The notes beneath the pieces were generated by a model. That model was not told the origin of the DNA. It did no database searches and was given only the letters and a program-made list of their open reading frames with translations. A stretch of DNA of 64,000 nucleotides from Ceratodon purpureus (taxonomy: Eukaryota; Streptophyta; Bryopsida; Pseudoditrichales; Ditrichaceae), in the NCBI GenBank assembly GCA_014871385.1, contig MU104856.1, positions 1 through 64,000 of the forward strand. The letters run 5' to 3'. Of the stretch, positions 1-12,549 are shown piece by piece (within the stretch, counting starts at the first letter, position 1; each line of letters starts with the position of its first letter). The position numbers were made by a program, and so were the translations under genes.

Positions 1-556
1 CCAAAAACTAAATAAATAAAAAAACCAAAAAAAAAAAAAAACAAAAACAAAAACAAAAAAACATTAAGAAAAAGCAGAGCGCCGCTGCAGCTGGAGCTGA
101 CTCCAGCAGAGCCCACTCCTACTCCTCCTACTCTACAGTAACTTAAGTACAATGTGTGTGCTCCCCTCCCTCCCAGAAGCTGCTCCAGGCTCCAGCACAC
201 AAAGGCAACACTCTCTCTCTTCTCCCTTCTCCGAACACAACTCTCTCTCTCCCTCCCTTCGCTTGTCTTGCAGGGGAGGGGCCAACTTATGCAAATCATG
301 TCCCTGCTCTGTTCTCTTCTTACACCACTCCCATAAACACACACACACAGACACACAATAGTACAGTATTGTACTACTGTACAACACTCTGACTCCACCC
401 CCTTCCCCTTCTCTCTCTCTCTCTCTTTCATCTCTTCTCTCTTCTTCTCTCCCACAGAAGTTCTCCCCACTTCTACCACTCTATAAATCCATCACCACTC
501 CATCACCACTTCCACACTCGTTCATTCATTCCCATTCCACAGCATCTATCTCACAG
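1..556 (+). promoter_or_regulatory. Promoter and 5' leader of the E4 ubiquitin factor gene
   Basis: The first 60 bases are A-rich low-complexity DNA. From about 200 to 460 there are long CT-rich runs and a CA microsatellite near 340-355. A TATA-like box, TATAAAT, lies at 482-488, and the expected transcript start would be around 510-525. The leader ends at a good donor (CAG followed by GTGAAG, intron beginning at 557). Short open frames in the CT-rich stretch are low-complexity artefacts. The gene downstream and the TATA spacing are seen; promoter activity is inferred. Confidence 0.5.
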
Positions 557-1524
557 GTGAAGTACCTCCTTCCCCTTTTTTGCATTTCTGCTTCTCTTTT
601 CTATCATTAAAACTGGCACTTTGTGTGAGCCAAAGGTGTTGTTTTTATCTCTGGCTTGTGAGTGAATGCATATGTGTGTGTGGTAATCTGGCTTTCTGTT
701 GTTTGTTGTGTTGTTTTTGTATTGGTTTTGGTTGAACTGTGTTGGTAATTCTGCTGCAGAGTGAAGGGAATTGGTGGAGGTGGTCAGGTGGATTGGAGTG
801 AGGGAGTGAGTTTTGGGAGATCATGGATTGGTTGGAGATGGGGATGATCAGGTGTGAGTTGGAGTTGTGGAAGGAGAGTGATAAATTAGGGTGGTTGTGT
901 GGTGGTGTGGGGGTGATTGGTTTTACTTTGGGAGGTGTGAGTGGGTTTAGATTGAGTTTCAGTGAGTGAGGAGTCGGTGTTTTTAGTTGTTGGTGTTGGT
1001 GAATTTATTTTATTCCTGGTTTTTGGTTGGGTTTTTAGGGCAGAAAACTACAGGAGAATTTAGGTGAGTTTCTCTGCAGAGGGGGTGTCTACAGTTCCAA
1101 GTTGCGTGAATTGGGTTTCGCGGTGACGGTGGTTTGTCTCTAGAATGATCGTGTGCTTGTTTGCTCGCATTCAGCACAATGTGATGAGAATAGCGCCTTC
1201 TGTTTTGTTGTGAGGTGTTGATTGCAAAGGCGTTGTAGCAATGGGCTAAGTTGGTGGAGCTCAGTAGCGAGCTGGGTGGTGCATAATTAGAATTCAGAGA
1301 ACAAGGTTTTGGACGTTCTGGCAATGAGTATGAGAGGAAGCAGTATAAGTTAGGACACGATCTTTCATTTGCAGTGAAGATCGTGGGATGTTTCATCGAA
1401 GAAGTGGAATGTGTCTTGTGTGGTGGTGGCTTTGATCTTTAGTTGATCTAGTTTCTGAGAGCTTGGAATTAATGGGTGTGTAGTGAAATGAGGCAGTGTA
1501 TTTACAGGGTGTTTGGTCTTGTAG
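557..1524 (+). other. Probable 5'UTR intron of the E4 gene
   Basis: This stretch is GT-rich, has no convincing coding frame and lies between a donor at 557 (GTGAAG) and candidate acceptors at 1507 (TTTACAG) or 1524 (CTTGTAG), just before the first coding ATGs at 1527 and 1581. A leader intron is inferred from these signals. The exact acceptor cannot be fixed from sequence alone. Confidence 0.45.
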
Positions 1525-1580
1525 GGATGGGGCATAGTGACGGACAAGCACAACTGCAGCTGAGAACGGAACTTGCAATC

Positions 1581-4500
1581 ATGGCACAGCCACGAGCAGG
1601 ACGCACACTGGTGGATCTTGAAGACGCAGTGCTGCGTCGCGTTTTGCTGGTGTCAATCCGGCCGGGGAAAGAAGAAGGCCATGTGAAATCTGTTTATCTG
1701 GAGCAGCTGGCTGCGGAATTGATGAGTGAAGGGCGGCCAGCGGTCCTCTCTCGGGATCTTCTCGAGAGGTTGTTGATGGAAAGGCTGGGCTTTCTCTATG
1801 ACCGATCCGAGCCGCCCTTTCTGTATCTTGTCAAACTGCTACCGGCGAGCGTTTAGCGAGAGCCGAAAGGCTCAGACCATGAAGGACAAAGCAGCTCTTG
1901 CTGTGATCCAAGATGCTTTGCAGCAAGTGAAAGACTTGGCGGTGTCGTACTCTGTGCTCATGCTGGTGCATGTGAAGGACAACATGTTTCCTCAACCTCT
2001 GGAGCCTTCACTCTCTCCAAACTCTCTGTTGCTGGTTTCGTTGCTTTCAGAGGGGACTTCCAATAGTGCATATTATGCCACCAGCACTGGTGTAGAGCCT
2101 CTGCCTGCGGGTTCTTTGATGGCTTGTTGAAGAGGTTTGAAGATGAGCCGGAGGGCTTCAGAACTACCTTTGAACAGTTGTACAAGGATTTGCAGCATGT
2201 TGTTATGAAGTTGTCTCCGTTGGGTCCGTTTCAGCGATGTATAAGGACTTTGCATATGTTGGTTCAGCATCCTCCGCTAGCGAAAGTGTTGGTGGAGCAC
2301 CCAATGTGGTGCCCCAAGGGTCATCATGTCAATGGACGGGTCTTAGAAGTGAGCAGTATTCTGGGACCCTTCTTTCACATCAGCGTTATACCCGATCACC
2401 CAGTCTTTGGAAGTGGAGAGCCTAACGTGAGGTAATGCGTCTTTCCCTTGCTACTTGTTAGATGAAGCGCACTTAAGAAACTGTGTTTTGTTTCATTGGA
2501 TCTTTCTTGTTTATATTACTAGATTGACTTTGTGGTGGATACCGGAGCACATACTAACTAACTGGGTGGTTCGGTGGGTGTCTGGTTGCTGCAGGCAACA
2601 GTGCTTTCTGAAGTTTCAAGCCGCCGAGCTGCAGACTTGATGTCTTCGTATGCCATGATAAAAGCGGTTCTGCATCAGCTCTATCGTGGCTTATATGACG
2701 TCTTAATGGTTCTGCTTCGAACACCTGATACACGAGAGTCTGCCCTCCAATACTTGGGGGAGGTAGTTCAAAAGAACGTAAACCGGAGCCAAATGCAGGT
2801 TCGGAGCCTCTTTCAAACGTTTTGCTTCTTTGATTATGTTGAGTTGATTATTAGTCAATGCTGAATCCTGGCCCAAGTTTCTCTTACTCTCCAGGCAGAA
2901 GTCAGATAAGTAACTAATGGTCTGATGTTGTTTGGTGTGTTCAGTCAAACCCGTTTGCAATTGCAAGCAGTGGAATGTTTGTAAGCTTGAGTGCAGTCAT
3001 GCTTAAACTTTGTTCACCGTTTTTGGACGCCTCTTCAAGCAAGAAAGACAAGATTGATATCCGATACGTTTCCAAGGAGGTCGCATCGACTTCAGGTATG
3101 GATTAGTGGAACAGTTTCCTCCTTGGTGTGCGATGCATATAAGTGTCTTTCCTTGTCTGTGTGATCTTGAAGAGATCTGATTTTATCCGGAAATTACTGG
3201 TGCTTCCTACAGAAATCTAATTTCATGTGAAAAGTTTATTCTTCCATGGTACGGTCGTGTCTCACAAGGATAGTTGCTTCTGATAGTTGTGATACTTACG
3301 TAATTCTGTTGGCAGTGGATTAACAGCAATCCTCACCACTTCGGAGGAGTTGGCGAGATGGGTGGATAGTGGTAATCGTTCCCGCACCGAAGGTTTTCGC
3401 CAAGTAACGCAGCTTCGAGAGCAGGTAGAGATGCACCGTTTGCAGGCTGAGGAACCTTCGACTTCAATGACAAACAGCTCGCAATCTTCTCTGAAATCCA
3501 TGGCCTCTGCAGCGCCGGACAACGTTAAGTTTTCATTCATCTGCGAATGTTTTTTCCTCACTGCAAGAGTGCTGAACTTGGGACTCATCAAGGCACTGCT
3601 GGATTTCAAGTCTTTGGTCCAAGTAAGCAGTCTACACTCTGCAAATAGAATGGTCCTTTAAATGTTGTTAAAGGCCATGAAAGATGTCAGCACCAAGGCG
3701 TCCGCTGAATTTTTTGTGCTTTACTTTCTGAGGGTCAGCTTCATACGTCCCGTTTTGATTGCAGGACCTCTCTAGGCGAAAAGATGAACTTGCGACACTG
3801 AAGAATATGCGTGGTCATGGAGCACCACCAGGAATTGAACAAGACATTGCTCAAGCTGAAGCAGTTGTTGAGCAGCTATCACAGGATCGGCTGTGTTATG
3901 ATTCGCAGCTCCTCAAAGTATGATCTACTTTGCCTTAACATGCTGTGTGAGTTTGTGAAGTATATGAAGTTTTTGCCTTGACATGTATATGAAGTTTTTG
4001 GTTGGTTCAGATTTATCTGAAATAATATGTTTCATCTCAGATGTTTGGTTTTTTTCTGCAGGATGTGGACTTGCTGCAAGAAGCCCTAGCTTACTACAGG
4101 CTTATGGTAGTGTGGCTTGCCAGCCTAGTAGGTGGATTTCACATGCCACTTCCGGCACAATGCCCCATGGATTTTGCCTCCATGCCAGAGCACTTTGTGG
4201 AAGATGCCATGGAGTTGCTACTATTTGCTTCCCGCATTCCCAAGGCTCTTGATGGTGTAATTTTGGTAAGCTGAGACCTTTTTGCAAGATGTAGGTCGTT
4301 TTGTGTCATTTGAATCACTTACAAAAGAGGCCATTCTATGTTATTAGTATTCATGCTTCTAGAAAAATACCTCCTAGTTTGTGATTAGAAACAATGGACA
4401 AGTCTTGTGCTGGCTAACTTAACCACCCTTTTGATTGTTTATTGATGCATGGGTTTTCTTTTTCAGGACGAGTTCATGAGTTTCATTGTGATGTTTATGG

Positions 4501-6965
4501 GAAGCCCACTTCATGTGAAAAACCCATATTTACGAGCAAAGATGGTGGAAGTGTTGAATGCATGGATGCCTTCAAAATGGTGAGACCATTTTTTGCAATG
4601 GCTTTTTGGTATGTTTTCAGTAAATGCACCAGTTTCATTAGCTTTGTCTGATGGGTGCACTAACTTGTTCTTTTCATTTCTGGATGCAGCTATTCTCCAA
4701 CTCTGGGCAGTAGCATGTCATCTCTTTTTGAAGGACATCAATTGGCTTTGCAATATCTGGTGCCGAACCTTCTTCAACTCTATGTTGATATTGAATTCAC
4801 GGGAGCCCACAATCAGGTGAGTTTGTGAGATATATGTTGTATCTTCGTTGATATATTTTTTGGCTTATTTATTTCTGTTGCAAAGTGGAAGGGAGTGTCA
4901 CAGTTTTGTACATATTCACCCGGGGATGCTTTTAACATCTACTCGTTCAATGCAGTTTTACGACAAATTCAATATTCGTCACAATATTGCGGAGCTGCTG
5001 GAGTACTTGTGGAGTGTACCCAGTCATCACCACGCTTGGAAGCAGGTGATTTTCCCTTGTTCTTTCTCTTTATTCTTTCTTTCAGATATTCTTTATGTTA
5101 TTATGGTTACAGGGGAGTTGCGAGATTGTGCCGTCCTGAGCTTTTTATTCTGGGCCATGATATGTAATGTGACGTGTCTAACTGCAAAGAGTGGTTATCT
5201 TAACAGGTTGCCATTAAGGAAGAGAAGGGTTCTTATTTGAAATTTCTGAATCTACTAATCAACGACAGTATCTTTCTCCTTGACGAAAGCCTGAAGAAGA
5301 TTCCCGAACTCAAAGAAATGGAAACCCAACTTGCTGACCCAGCTGTATGGAGCAGAAGACCAGCTCAAGAAAGGCAGGAGAGGGAGCGCCATTATCACCA
5401 ACAAGAGAATGTGCAATCTCAACCTGTGTCAAAGACTTGTTCTTGTTTTGAGCTAATATCATCATCTCTGAGGGCGAGTGTGCATTTTTACTAAAGCTTT
5501 GGACTCAGGCGTGTTGGGCGAATGCAGGTTGTTCGAATTGACATGATGCTGGCCAATGAAGATGTGAAAATGATCCAGTACACATCCGAAGAGATTACTG
5601 CACCGTTCTTACTCCCTGAGATGGTGCGCTCATCCCTCTCTTACTTTGATGCTTTGGTGTATATCGTGAATATAGAAGTATAGATTGACCAAAACTTTCT
5701 TGTATAATGACATACTTGAGGCAATGACATGTTTGAGTGGGTAACAATACTTACGCAGGCTGAGAGAATAGCGGCGATGTTAAACTACTTTTTGTTGCAA
5801 CTTGTGGACCTCAACGCAAGGCTCTCAGGCTGAATGATCCTGAAAAGTATGAGTTCAGGCCTAAGGAACTTCTTGCACAGGTATGGCGGGAGGAACGTAT
5901 TATTGATTCTGGAGACTTGGTACTTGGTTAATATATTGTGAAGTCAAACGCTGGTGCCTATTGTGTTATACAATCCGATGGAAGGTCGTAGGCTGTGAAT
6001 TACTCGATCGACTTCAGTTTTCAATCAAATGTAATTCTGCTCGCTAAGTTAAGTTCTGGTTGTACTTACGGTATGGCAGATTGTAACCATATATGTGCAT
6101 CTCGATAGAGGCGATTCCCAAGGGGTCTTTGCACGAGCAATTTCCAGCGATGGTCGCTCTTATAGAGATGAGGTAACATCATAGAACCTGTTGCCGTTCT
6201 TTGCATTTTTTGTTACTTTTCATGCCAAATTGGATATAATTGCAGGCTCTATGTAACAATTACTTGATCAGATATCTTTTGAAGAGGCTCCTGCACTACG
6301 TATCAGTGGTATAAGTGCTATTGTTGAGTTTATATTCTCTGTTACAGTTGTTTACAGGAGCTGCCGGCGTGTTACGCTCATATGGTGGCATTCCTATGCA
6401 AATGCTTGATGATTTTGAGACACTGGGCGTAAAGTCGAAAGCACAGGCACAGGAGATGATGGATGCTGAAGCTCTGCTTGGTGATATTCCCGAGGAATTT
6501 CTCGATCCTATTCAGGTAGCATTTCTGTAAAACTGTCGGGCCGTGTTCATTATTTTGTGTTCTGCAATGATGTGTCTTTGAACCCGTATATCTTTCATCA
6601 GAAATTCATACACAATCCCTTATTGAACGAAGTTGGTGATACTTTATTGTGCAGTACACATTGATGACAGATCCTGTTATTTTGCCTTCATCAAGAACCA
6701 CCATCGATCGCTCTGTTATTCAGAGGCACCTTCTCAGTGATCAGGTAGGCTAAAGCACTCCACATCGGTAAATGAGTCTGTTATTTTCATTCATTCTTTC
6801 TCCTTGAAGCGTCTTTTCAGGCTGTAAGTTATCTCAGATCTTTTCTGTTGCTTTGCTGCGCAGACGGATCCTTTCAACCGATCGCTGTTAACTACCGATA
6901 TGTTAATACCAGACCACGAGCTGAAGAAAAAAATCGATGAGTATCTTGCGAGTCACTCAAAGTAG
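1581..6965 (+). CDS. PUB1/UFD2-like: Ubiquitin conjugation factor E4 (UFD2/PUB1-type U-box ligase)
   Basis: E4 factors lengthen ubiquitin chains on pre-ubiquitylated substrates and work with the Cdc48/p97 pathway. Sixteen exons fit: 1581-2426 (or 2431), 2595-2798, 2945-3095, 3327-3622, 3765-3917, 4062-4265, 4467-4579, 4690-4816, 4956-5045, 5207-5410, 5528-5623, 5759-5880, 6080-6172, 6348-6515, 6655-6744, 6864-6965. Together they encode about 1019 residues, close to plant PUB1. Family marks include the core segments [35 protein letters not shown] and [17 protein letters not shown]. The C-terminal U-box starts at [19 protein letters not shown] and ends near [15 protein letters not shown]. The start at 1581 ([15 protein letters not shown]) matches the usual family N-terminus; an in-frame ATG at 1527 is the alternative. 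The frame is broken by an extra base at 1833-1835, a missing G at 2109-2111 and a missing G at 5806-5807. These are either assembly errors or very recent decay, since conserved residues are otherwise kept. Confidence 0.9.
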
Positions 6966-9204
6966 TGACTTTGCCTATTGATCGAGAGCATGTCAATTGA
7001 GTTGTACTCCTTCGACTGGACTTGCAGCAACACCATTAGCCAGTGCATGGACTGCACTTAGGAGGGCCACGGTGTGGATGAATTTTGGAAGACATGGTTC
7101 ACTGGGAGACCACACCTCCAAGTTTATTCCAATTTTGGGTTAGAACAACTTAAATGCTGTATCTAGTTGTATCTTCGTCTGTGCTCCACAGTGACCTGAA
7201 CCTGCATCAAGCGCGAATAATAGATGTGTTCATAGTATTGTTAGCATCAGCCTTTCGCTTTTTGTTCATATTTGGTAGACATGCCCATTATTGAAAGGCC
7301 TTAGAATTTCGAATTACAGATTTAGAAAGGCGTTGAGCAGGTCAGTCCCATGACTTCTTTTTATTATATAGACTGGTGGCATCTACAGTACAATCTCCTT
7401 AGTTCAGTGCCATTGACTCTCATCGTTTTGCCGTCCTTCACTTCTTTTGGACGAAGATTTACACTTGGTAGATCACGTCTGCATTTTGGTTGTTGTTAAG
7501 CGCTAGTCACAATAGTTTTTGATAGCCATCTGCTATCAATTGCAAACCTTATGTGGTTGGCATGACAACTCCTAGAGACAGATTGGAACCAGAACCCATT
7601 TATTCATTAATTTTCACCTCAATGTATGAGGACTTTTGTACAGAGTTCGGGATCGGCAATTGTTCCTTAGGGGAATGGAGATTGTACTGTTATGGTAATA
7701 CTTAGTGCTTTCCAGATTTTGTAGAACAGTTTCTGGGCTCTTACTGCTTGCTTTGGATCTCGAGTATCATATTATCTCTGTTGGATTGGAATGCATTGTG
7801 CACATCTATAATCACTCGATTGTGTTTCGTTCAATGCAGAATGATGTCAGATTTCATGGCGCAACTTCTCTGTGTTCTGGTTTATAGATTAACAGAAGTT
7901 TTGTGTGCAAAATTTGGCTGGTGTACAATATTTTCGTTCAATGTTTCAACTACAACGTGGTAAATTTCTTTTTCAAAGAAAGATATTAATTCTAAAATAC
8001 CCTTGTCCATTTCAACATCAAATATTGTAGTTGCCAAATCATACACTTAAGTCTGTTCATTTTTGTAAATTTTGTTACTAAGTGATAAAAAGAAAAAAGA
8101 AACATTGTGATACACGAACGTTTCCATTTTCCTCAAGTCTAGTAAGTCGAATTTATCGAGATGAGCTTGACACAATCAATGGCTTTCTAATCTCCATCAG
8201 TTTCTCTGCTACCCAACGGCTGTTCAACTCCGTTAGTTCTTCAATGTGCACATGAAGGACGGCCTTTGGAGTCATTTTCAGCCTGGGCCTGGCTACTGCT
8301 GAAGTTCCAAACGTCATGGTGTCGTGTAAGTTACAGGCTGTGTGAATTCAGCTCAGTGGGCCAGACACAACATGGGAGTCAATTTTGGAACAGCAGAGTA
8401 TAAATAATTGAGGGTCAGAGGGAACATGAGCATCAACATCGGAGTGTAGGTACAGTAGCTGTGAAAACAGCACTGGGGAAAATACAGTCGTGACAAATGG
8501 TGATCCAATCGGAGCACTGTACTATACAGTAGCTTTGTACTAACACGGTAACAAAAATGGTTTTCAAATTCAACGAAGTGTGTAATTTAAATGAGGGCAC
8601 AGTGACAAAACGGGTGTCACTTCTGTAGTAATATGTGAACTTGTGAAGCCAGCTGAGCCATGACGCACAGCTCAGCGTGGTACAATGATGAAATAGACGT
8701 CCATTTCGAAGGTACTGCACAAAATGTAAATCGCAGTAGGGTACTTGAAAAGCATCGATGTAATTTATCACTTTGAAACGTAGTAAAAACTACGCACTCA
8801 CGAAAATCGCTTCACAATTGATTAAGGAGGCTGTGACACAATAATTTTACGACTAGAGACGAGTTCTTTGTGCGCTCGAGGAAACATGCAAGTTACCTTG
8901 ACAATATCTGGAAGATGAGACACCGACATCCGGGAATTGCTTTACATAACCACAGAAACGCTCTTATTTCAGAAGCAGGTAGGATTACTTGTCTGCAGCA
9001 TGTACATTTCTTGTGAAGATATTTGTTGCAGAAACCAAGTAACTCCTGGGTCAAGGAGCTCTATTCTAGCTTGCACAGAGCTGCCACCAGCAACTCTTGC
9101 GCATATCAAGAATCGATCTTTTATGTCTGAAAAAAACAATCTTGTGCTGATCCATTTTCATCATAGCCAACAATGAATTATACCATAAGCTTGACCAATG
9201 ACGC
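6966..9204. other. Intergenic region between the E4 gene and NDUFS7 (tail-to-tail)
   Basis: This holds the 3'UTR of the E4 gene at its left and that of NDUFS7 at its right. There is no coding frame longer than about 110 codons and none resembles a known protein. No repeat, RNA gene or clear terminator structure was seen. The two flanking genes are convergent. Confidence 0.6.
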
Positions 9205-10559
9205 TTATTTGTTCCACCACAATGTCACGTCCTTGCGCCGGTTGATCTTCTTCTGCAGCTGAAGCAGACCGTATAGAAGAGCTTCGGCGGTCGGCGGGCA
9301 TCCAGGTACGTAGATATCCACAGGCACAATACGATCGCAGCCACGGACGACTGAGTAGGAGTAGTGATAATAGCCCCCTCCGTTGGCACAGCTGCCCATA
9401 GAAACTACCCACCTTGGCTCTGGCATCTGATCATAAACCCTGAACACCAAACACCACATTTGTAAGCTTAATCTTGTAACTCATCACAAAGGACATCCAG
9501 CAACATAAAAATAAAATTAAAAATAATGATCGGCACGCTGAAGCACAAGAACTAGCATGGACACCAAAAAAACCTCCACTGTGAGAATAGAGATGTTTGT
9601 CTAAGAGTGACGTCCACTATCATCAACTTCAAATAAATTAGCTATAATCAGAGGAACTCAGATGACTCGGAAAGCTCTATATGTAGCAACAACAGATCTT
9701 TCGTAGCTGGAACCCACAACTCGCAGCTCTCACAAAACAAACTTAGGAGGAGAAATTTCAGTTCGGTTCCTAGTTATAAATTCTAGCGCGCAATCAAAAT
9801 ATTTTTCTACACCTATTTTCCAATATACTGTATTCCAATAGCCAAAGTGTATGATTTCGATGTATACACCTTAATTGAAGTACACTCTGTTTCACTAGCT
9901 AACGAGGTAAATTACCAAAGCGAACCGGGTGGACGACAACCTAAAACCTACAACTGATCTTCCTATAAATCATGTAATTGATCTTCCTACAAATCATGTA
10001 CTTGGGATTCAAATCCTAAGTCCAAACCCTAAAAAGAAATTCACAAGCGTTTGCCAATGCTTGCATGCATTAATATTGGAACATGATGACCGAAAACCAA
10101 ACCAGAACCTCATCAAAAATCTCCAAACCACGGCCATGAGAAATCACCAACTTACTTGCGCAAAGCAGGGGCCATCTTGTTGGTGAGCGTCCCGGCCACA
10201 ATCATACAATCCGACTGCCTCGGACTAGGCCGAAAGATGATCCCAAACCTATCCAAATCATAGCGCGCAGCGCCCGTATGCATCATCTCCACCGCACAGC
10301 ACGCCAGCCCGAACGTCATAGGCCAAATCGACCCCGTCCGCGCCCAGTTCATGAGCGCATCCACCTTGGACAAGACGAATTCCGCACCAGGACCGCCCTT
10401 GGCCGTCGTGCTCGACGTCGGCGCGTTCAAAGTCGTCGACGCCATCATCGCAGGCGCGCTCGTGTGCACCATCCTCCTCATGGCCTCCCGGGATGCAGCT
10501 TGCGCTGCCCTCGGCAAGAGCGCCATCGCCAAACCCCTCAAAAGAACGAGAAAAACCAC
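9205..10559 (-). CDS. NDUFS7: NADH:ubiquinone oxidoreductase 20 kDa Fe-S subunit (NDUFS7/PSST), mitochondrial complex I
   Basis: This nuclear-encoded subunit carries cluster N2, the last iron-sulfur centre before ubiquinone in mitochondrial complex I. Exon 1 spans 10559-10156 and exon 2 9439-9205. The splice joins CGCAA to GGTTTAT, giving [14 protein letters not shown] in frame, for 212 residues in all. Cluster ligands are visible: the adjacent pair Cys87-Cys88 in [11 protein letters not shown], then the cysteines of GSCANGG and VPGCPPT. The first 50 residues are rich in Ala, Arg and Ser and lack acids early on, as expected for a mitochondrial targeting peptide. The second Met (residue 12, ATG at 10526) is an equally plausible start. 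A telo-box-like run (CCCTAAACCC) lies about 90 bases upstream. All frames are intact. Confidence 0.95.
9440..10155 (-). other. Single intron of NDUFS7
   Basis: On the minus strand the intron starts with GTAAGTT and ends with GTTCAG. It is about 716 bases long and AT-rich, with no other feature seen. Confidence 0.85.
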
Positions 10560-10645
10560 TCCAGCACCAAATTCAAAACGAAATCAAGCAAACTGAACCT
10601 CTACTGCAATGCTTCCCCAGAGACTAAGCTCCGAAATTTTGCTCT

Positions 10646-10662
10646 GCAACCCTAAACCCTTC
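10646..10662 (-). promoter_or_regulatory. Telo-box-like motif upstream of NDUFS7
   Basis: The plus strand reads AACCCTAAACCC close to the start of NDUFS7. AAACCCTAA telo-boxes are common in promoters of plant ribosomal, mitochondrial and other growth-related housekeeping genes. The motif is seen; the regulatory role is inferred. Confidence 0.4.
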
Positions 10663-10794
10663 AATTCGAAGAATGTGATTTCATTGCATTTCCTCTCGCG
10701 GTGTTGATTCGAAGAAGACGACGTATTCCGCCTAGAACTGTCGAGGAAGATACGTTAAGGGGCGTGTGCCGTCCACGAAGGAGTCGGGTTCTGG

Positions 10795-11053
10795 GTAGAA
10801 TTGTTGGAGAAGACGAGTGTCGATGGAAACCGTGGACAGCGGAGGAAGGTTTTGTCCAGAAAGGGTGAGGTTGAGTCGGTTCACTTCACCGCTTTTCGCA
10901 CGGTCATGGAGACTCGGTTCAGTGCCTTTTGGGTTGCGGTGTTAGGGGCTGAGATGACGACGGGCTTTGTGTAGAATCGTCGAGGACGACGAGGGCGTCG
11001 AGGTGGAGTCGGTTGCTTCACCGCTTTTGTGTCCTTTCGTGGCGGTGTTTTGA
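10795..11053. repeat. Two-copy imperfect tandem repeat upstream of NDUFS7
   Basis: The block starting GTAGAATTGTTGGAGAAGAC at 10795 is partly repeated at 10971 (GTAGAATCGTCGAGGACGAC). The motif GAGTCGGTT followed by CTTCACCGCTTTT occurs at about 10873 and again at about 11006. The second copy is about 43 bases shorter. An open minus-strand frame here is a by-product of the repeat. No known element is recognised. Confidence 0.45.
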
Positions 11054-11069
11054 GGTGAGGCACCCCTCA

Positions 11070-12537
11070 TGTAAATAAATCAGTAAATCGAATTAATATT
11101 AAATGGATTAATGTTTGTGAATCAAGTAAAGATCGCAATAGAAAACCAAAAAATGTTGGGGTTGAGGGACGTGTGTTGTTGGTAGTTTTTGATGAGATTT
11201 GTACTTTTGGCTCTTTTTAAGCCACAAGGACACTTCTTATCACTTGTTAAGTCTTTCTCTTCTTCATTTTAAGCCTTTTTTAAGCATACTTTTACGTATT
11301 AACTTAAAGTAGTATTAATATATAATTAACTATGTTATATTTATAATATCGGTGTGAATAAAAGGCACTTTAATTTGTAAGAATGTTGTTTGTAGGTGTC
11401 TGGCCTCCTTAGATTCTTCTTGGATTTAATATTAATTTTCGGTTGTATGACTTTGTAAGAACTGTTTATTTATTTTTATGACTATTACTAGTCGTGTACA
11501 CTTCTGTGTTAATGGTGTTTAGTACGTTTTGTATGGGTGTTCTTTATGGATTAAGTTTTTGTAGTATTTTGTGATAGGCATCCAATGTAGGGATTTTTAG
11601 GTTTTTATGTGTTTTGAAAATGTAATCAACCCGGATTCAAGTTTTAATAAAGGCTTAGCAGTTGTGTGTAGTTGTACGCTTGAAAGATTTTATAAGAAAA
11701 TCATAGTAATTTCAATTGTCATATTCTTCTTTTTAACTTAAGAGGAGGTGCTATCCGATTTAAGCTATGTTTTTATTTATGATATGATTGATTTTAAAGT
11801 GTTTGTTTCCCAAGTTTTTGTTTGTATTTGACATATTTCATCTTATTTGTGTTTAATTTTTCAGTCTGCTATATCTATATATGAGTTTTGTCAATGCAGG
11901 CATATTGTTTTTGAAAATGATAATTGCTTATTATCAATTTGTATGAGATTATTATGGTGTTTAGTGCTTCGATCCAATACATTTGTATTCAGACATGGCT
12001 TTGGAGGAGTGTAATATGTGTTTGTATTAACACCTTTATATTTATTTTGTATCTTTTAGATGTTTGGTATTATTAGGGTTTCTTTGGGTAAAAACTACAT
12101 AAGCGTTTCCGTAGTTTACTTTTTTGCATTTCTATGTGAGGTTTTTCGTGTGGTGTGATGAGTAAGTTTTTTTCCTATGTATTGCATTTGTCAAAAAAAT
12201 ATGTATGAGTAGTGATGAAAGTTCAATTCAAATTCTAGATGGCCAAGGGTTCCAAAGGTGTCATTGCAACCTAAACGTTAGGAGTATGATATGTTAGAGA
12301 TTTATGATATGTTAGACAACTTAGATATGTTAGGCAAATGGAAGATTGTACTCCATCCGAACCTCTTCTTTGCAACTCCCTTCTTAGTTGGCCCATAACT
12401 TAATTTTTGAAAGTGTGAAAGTTCAAAGATGATAAGAGAAAAATTTCAATACTACACTCAAACACTTTCTTACAAACTCATTGTAAGCTTCAGAAAGGCG
12501 AGCAACAGTACCACTCCTACACTTTCACAAAAATTGT
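11070..12537. other. AT-rich non-coding stretch before the LINE open frames
   Basis: Base composition drops sharply to AT-rich after 11070. No open frame of note is seen. It may include the 5' untranslated part of the LINE, since ORF1 begins right after it, but no boundary or promoter could be recognised. A block at 11217-11270 recurs at 16031-16080 on the other side of the element. Confidence 0.4.
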
Positions 12538-12549
12538 TTGAGAAGGAAA

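Noticed and set aside
133..392. Several overlapping 60-84 codon frames on both strands
   Set aside because: They lie in CT- and CA-rich low-complexity promoter DNA and overlap each other in all frames.
3305..3330. Apparent frameshift between E4 exons 3 and 4 when the acceptor at 3315 is used
   Set aside because: The acceptor AACAG at 3326 restores the phase, so no damage needs to be assumed here.
10278..10655. Plus-strand frames of 81-125 codons
   Set aside because: They are antisense shadows of the GC-rich first exon of NDUFS7.
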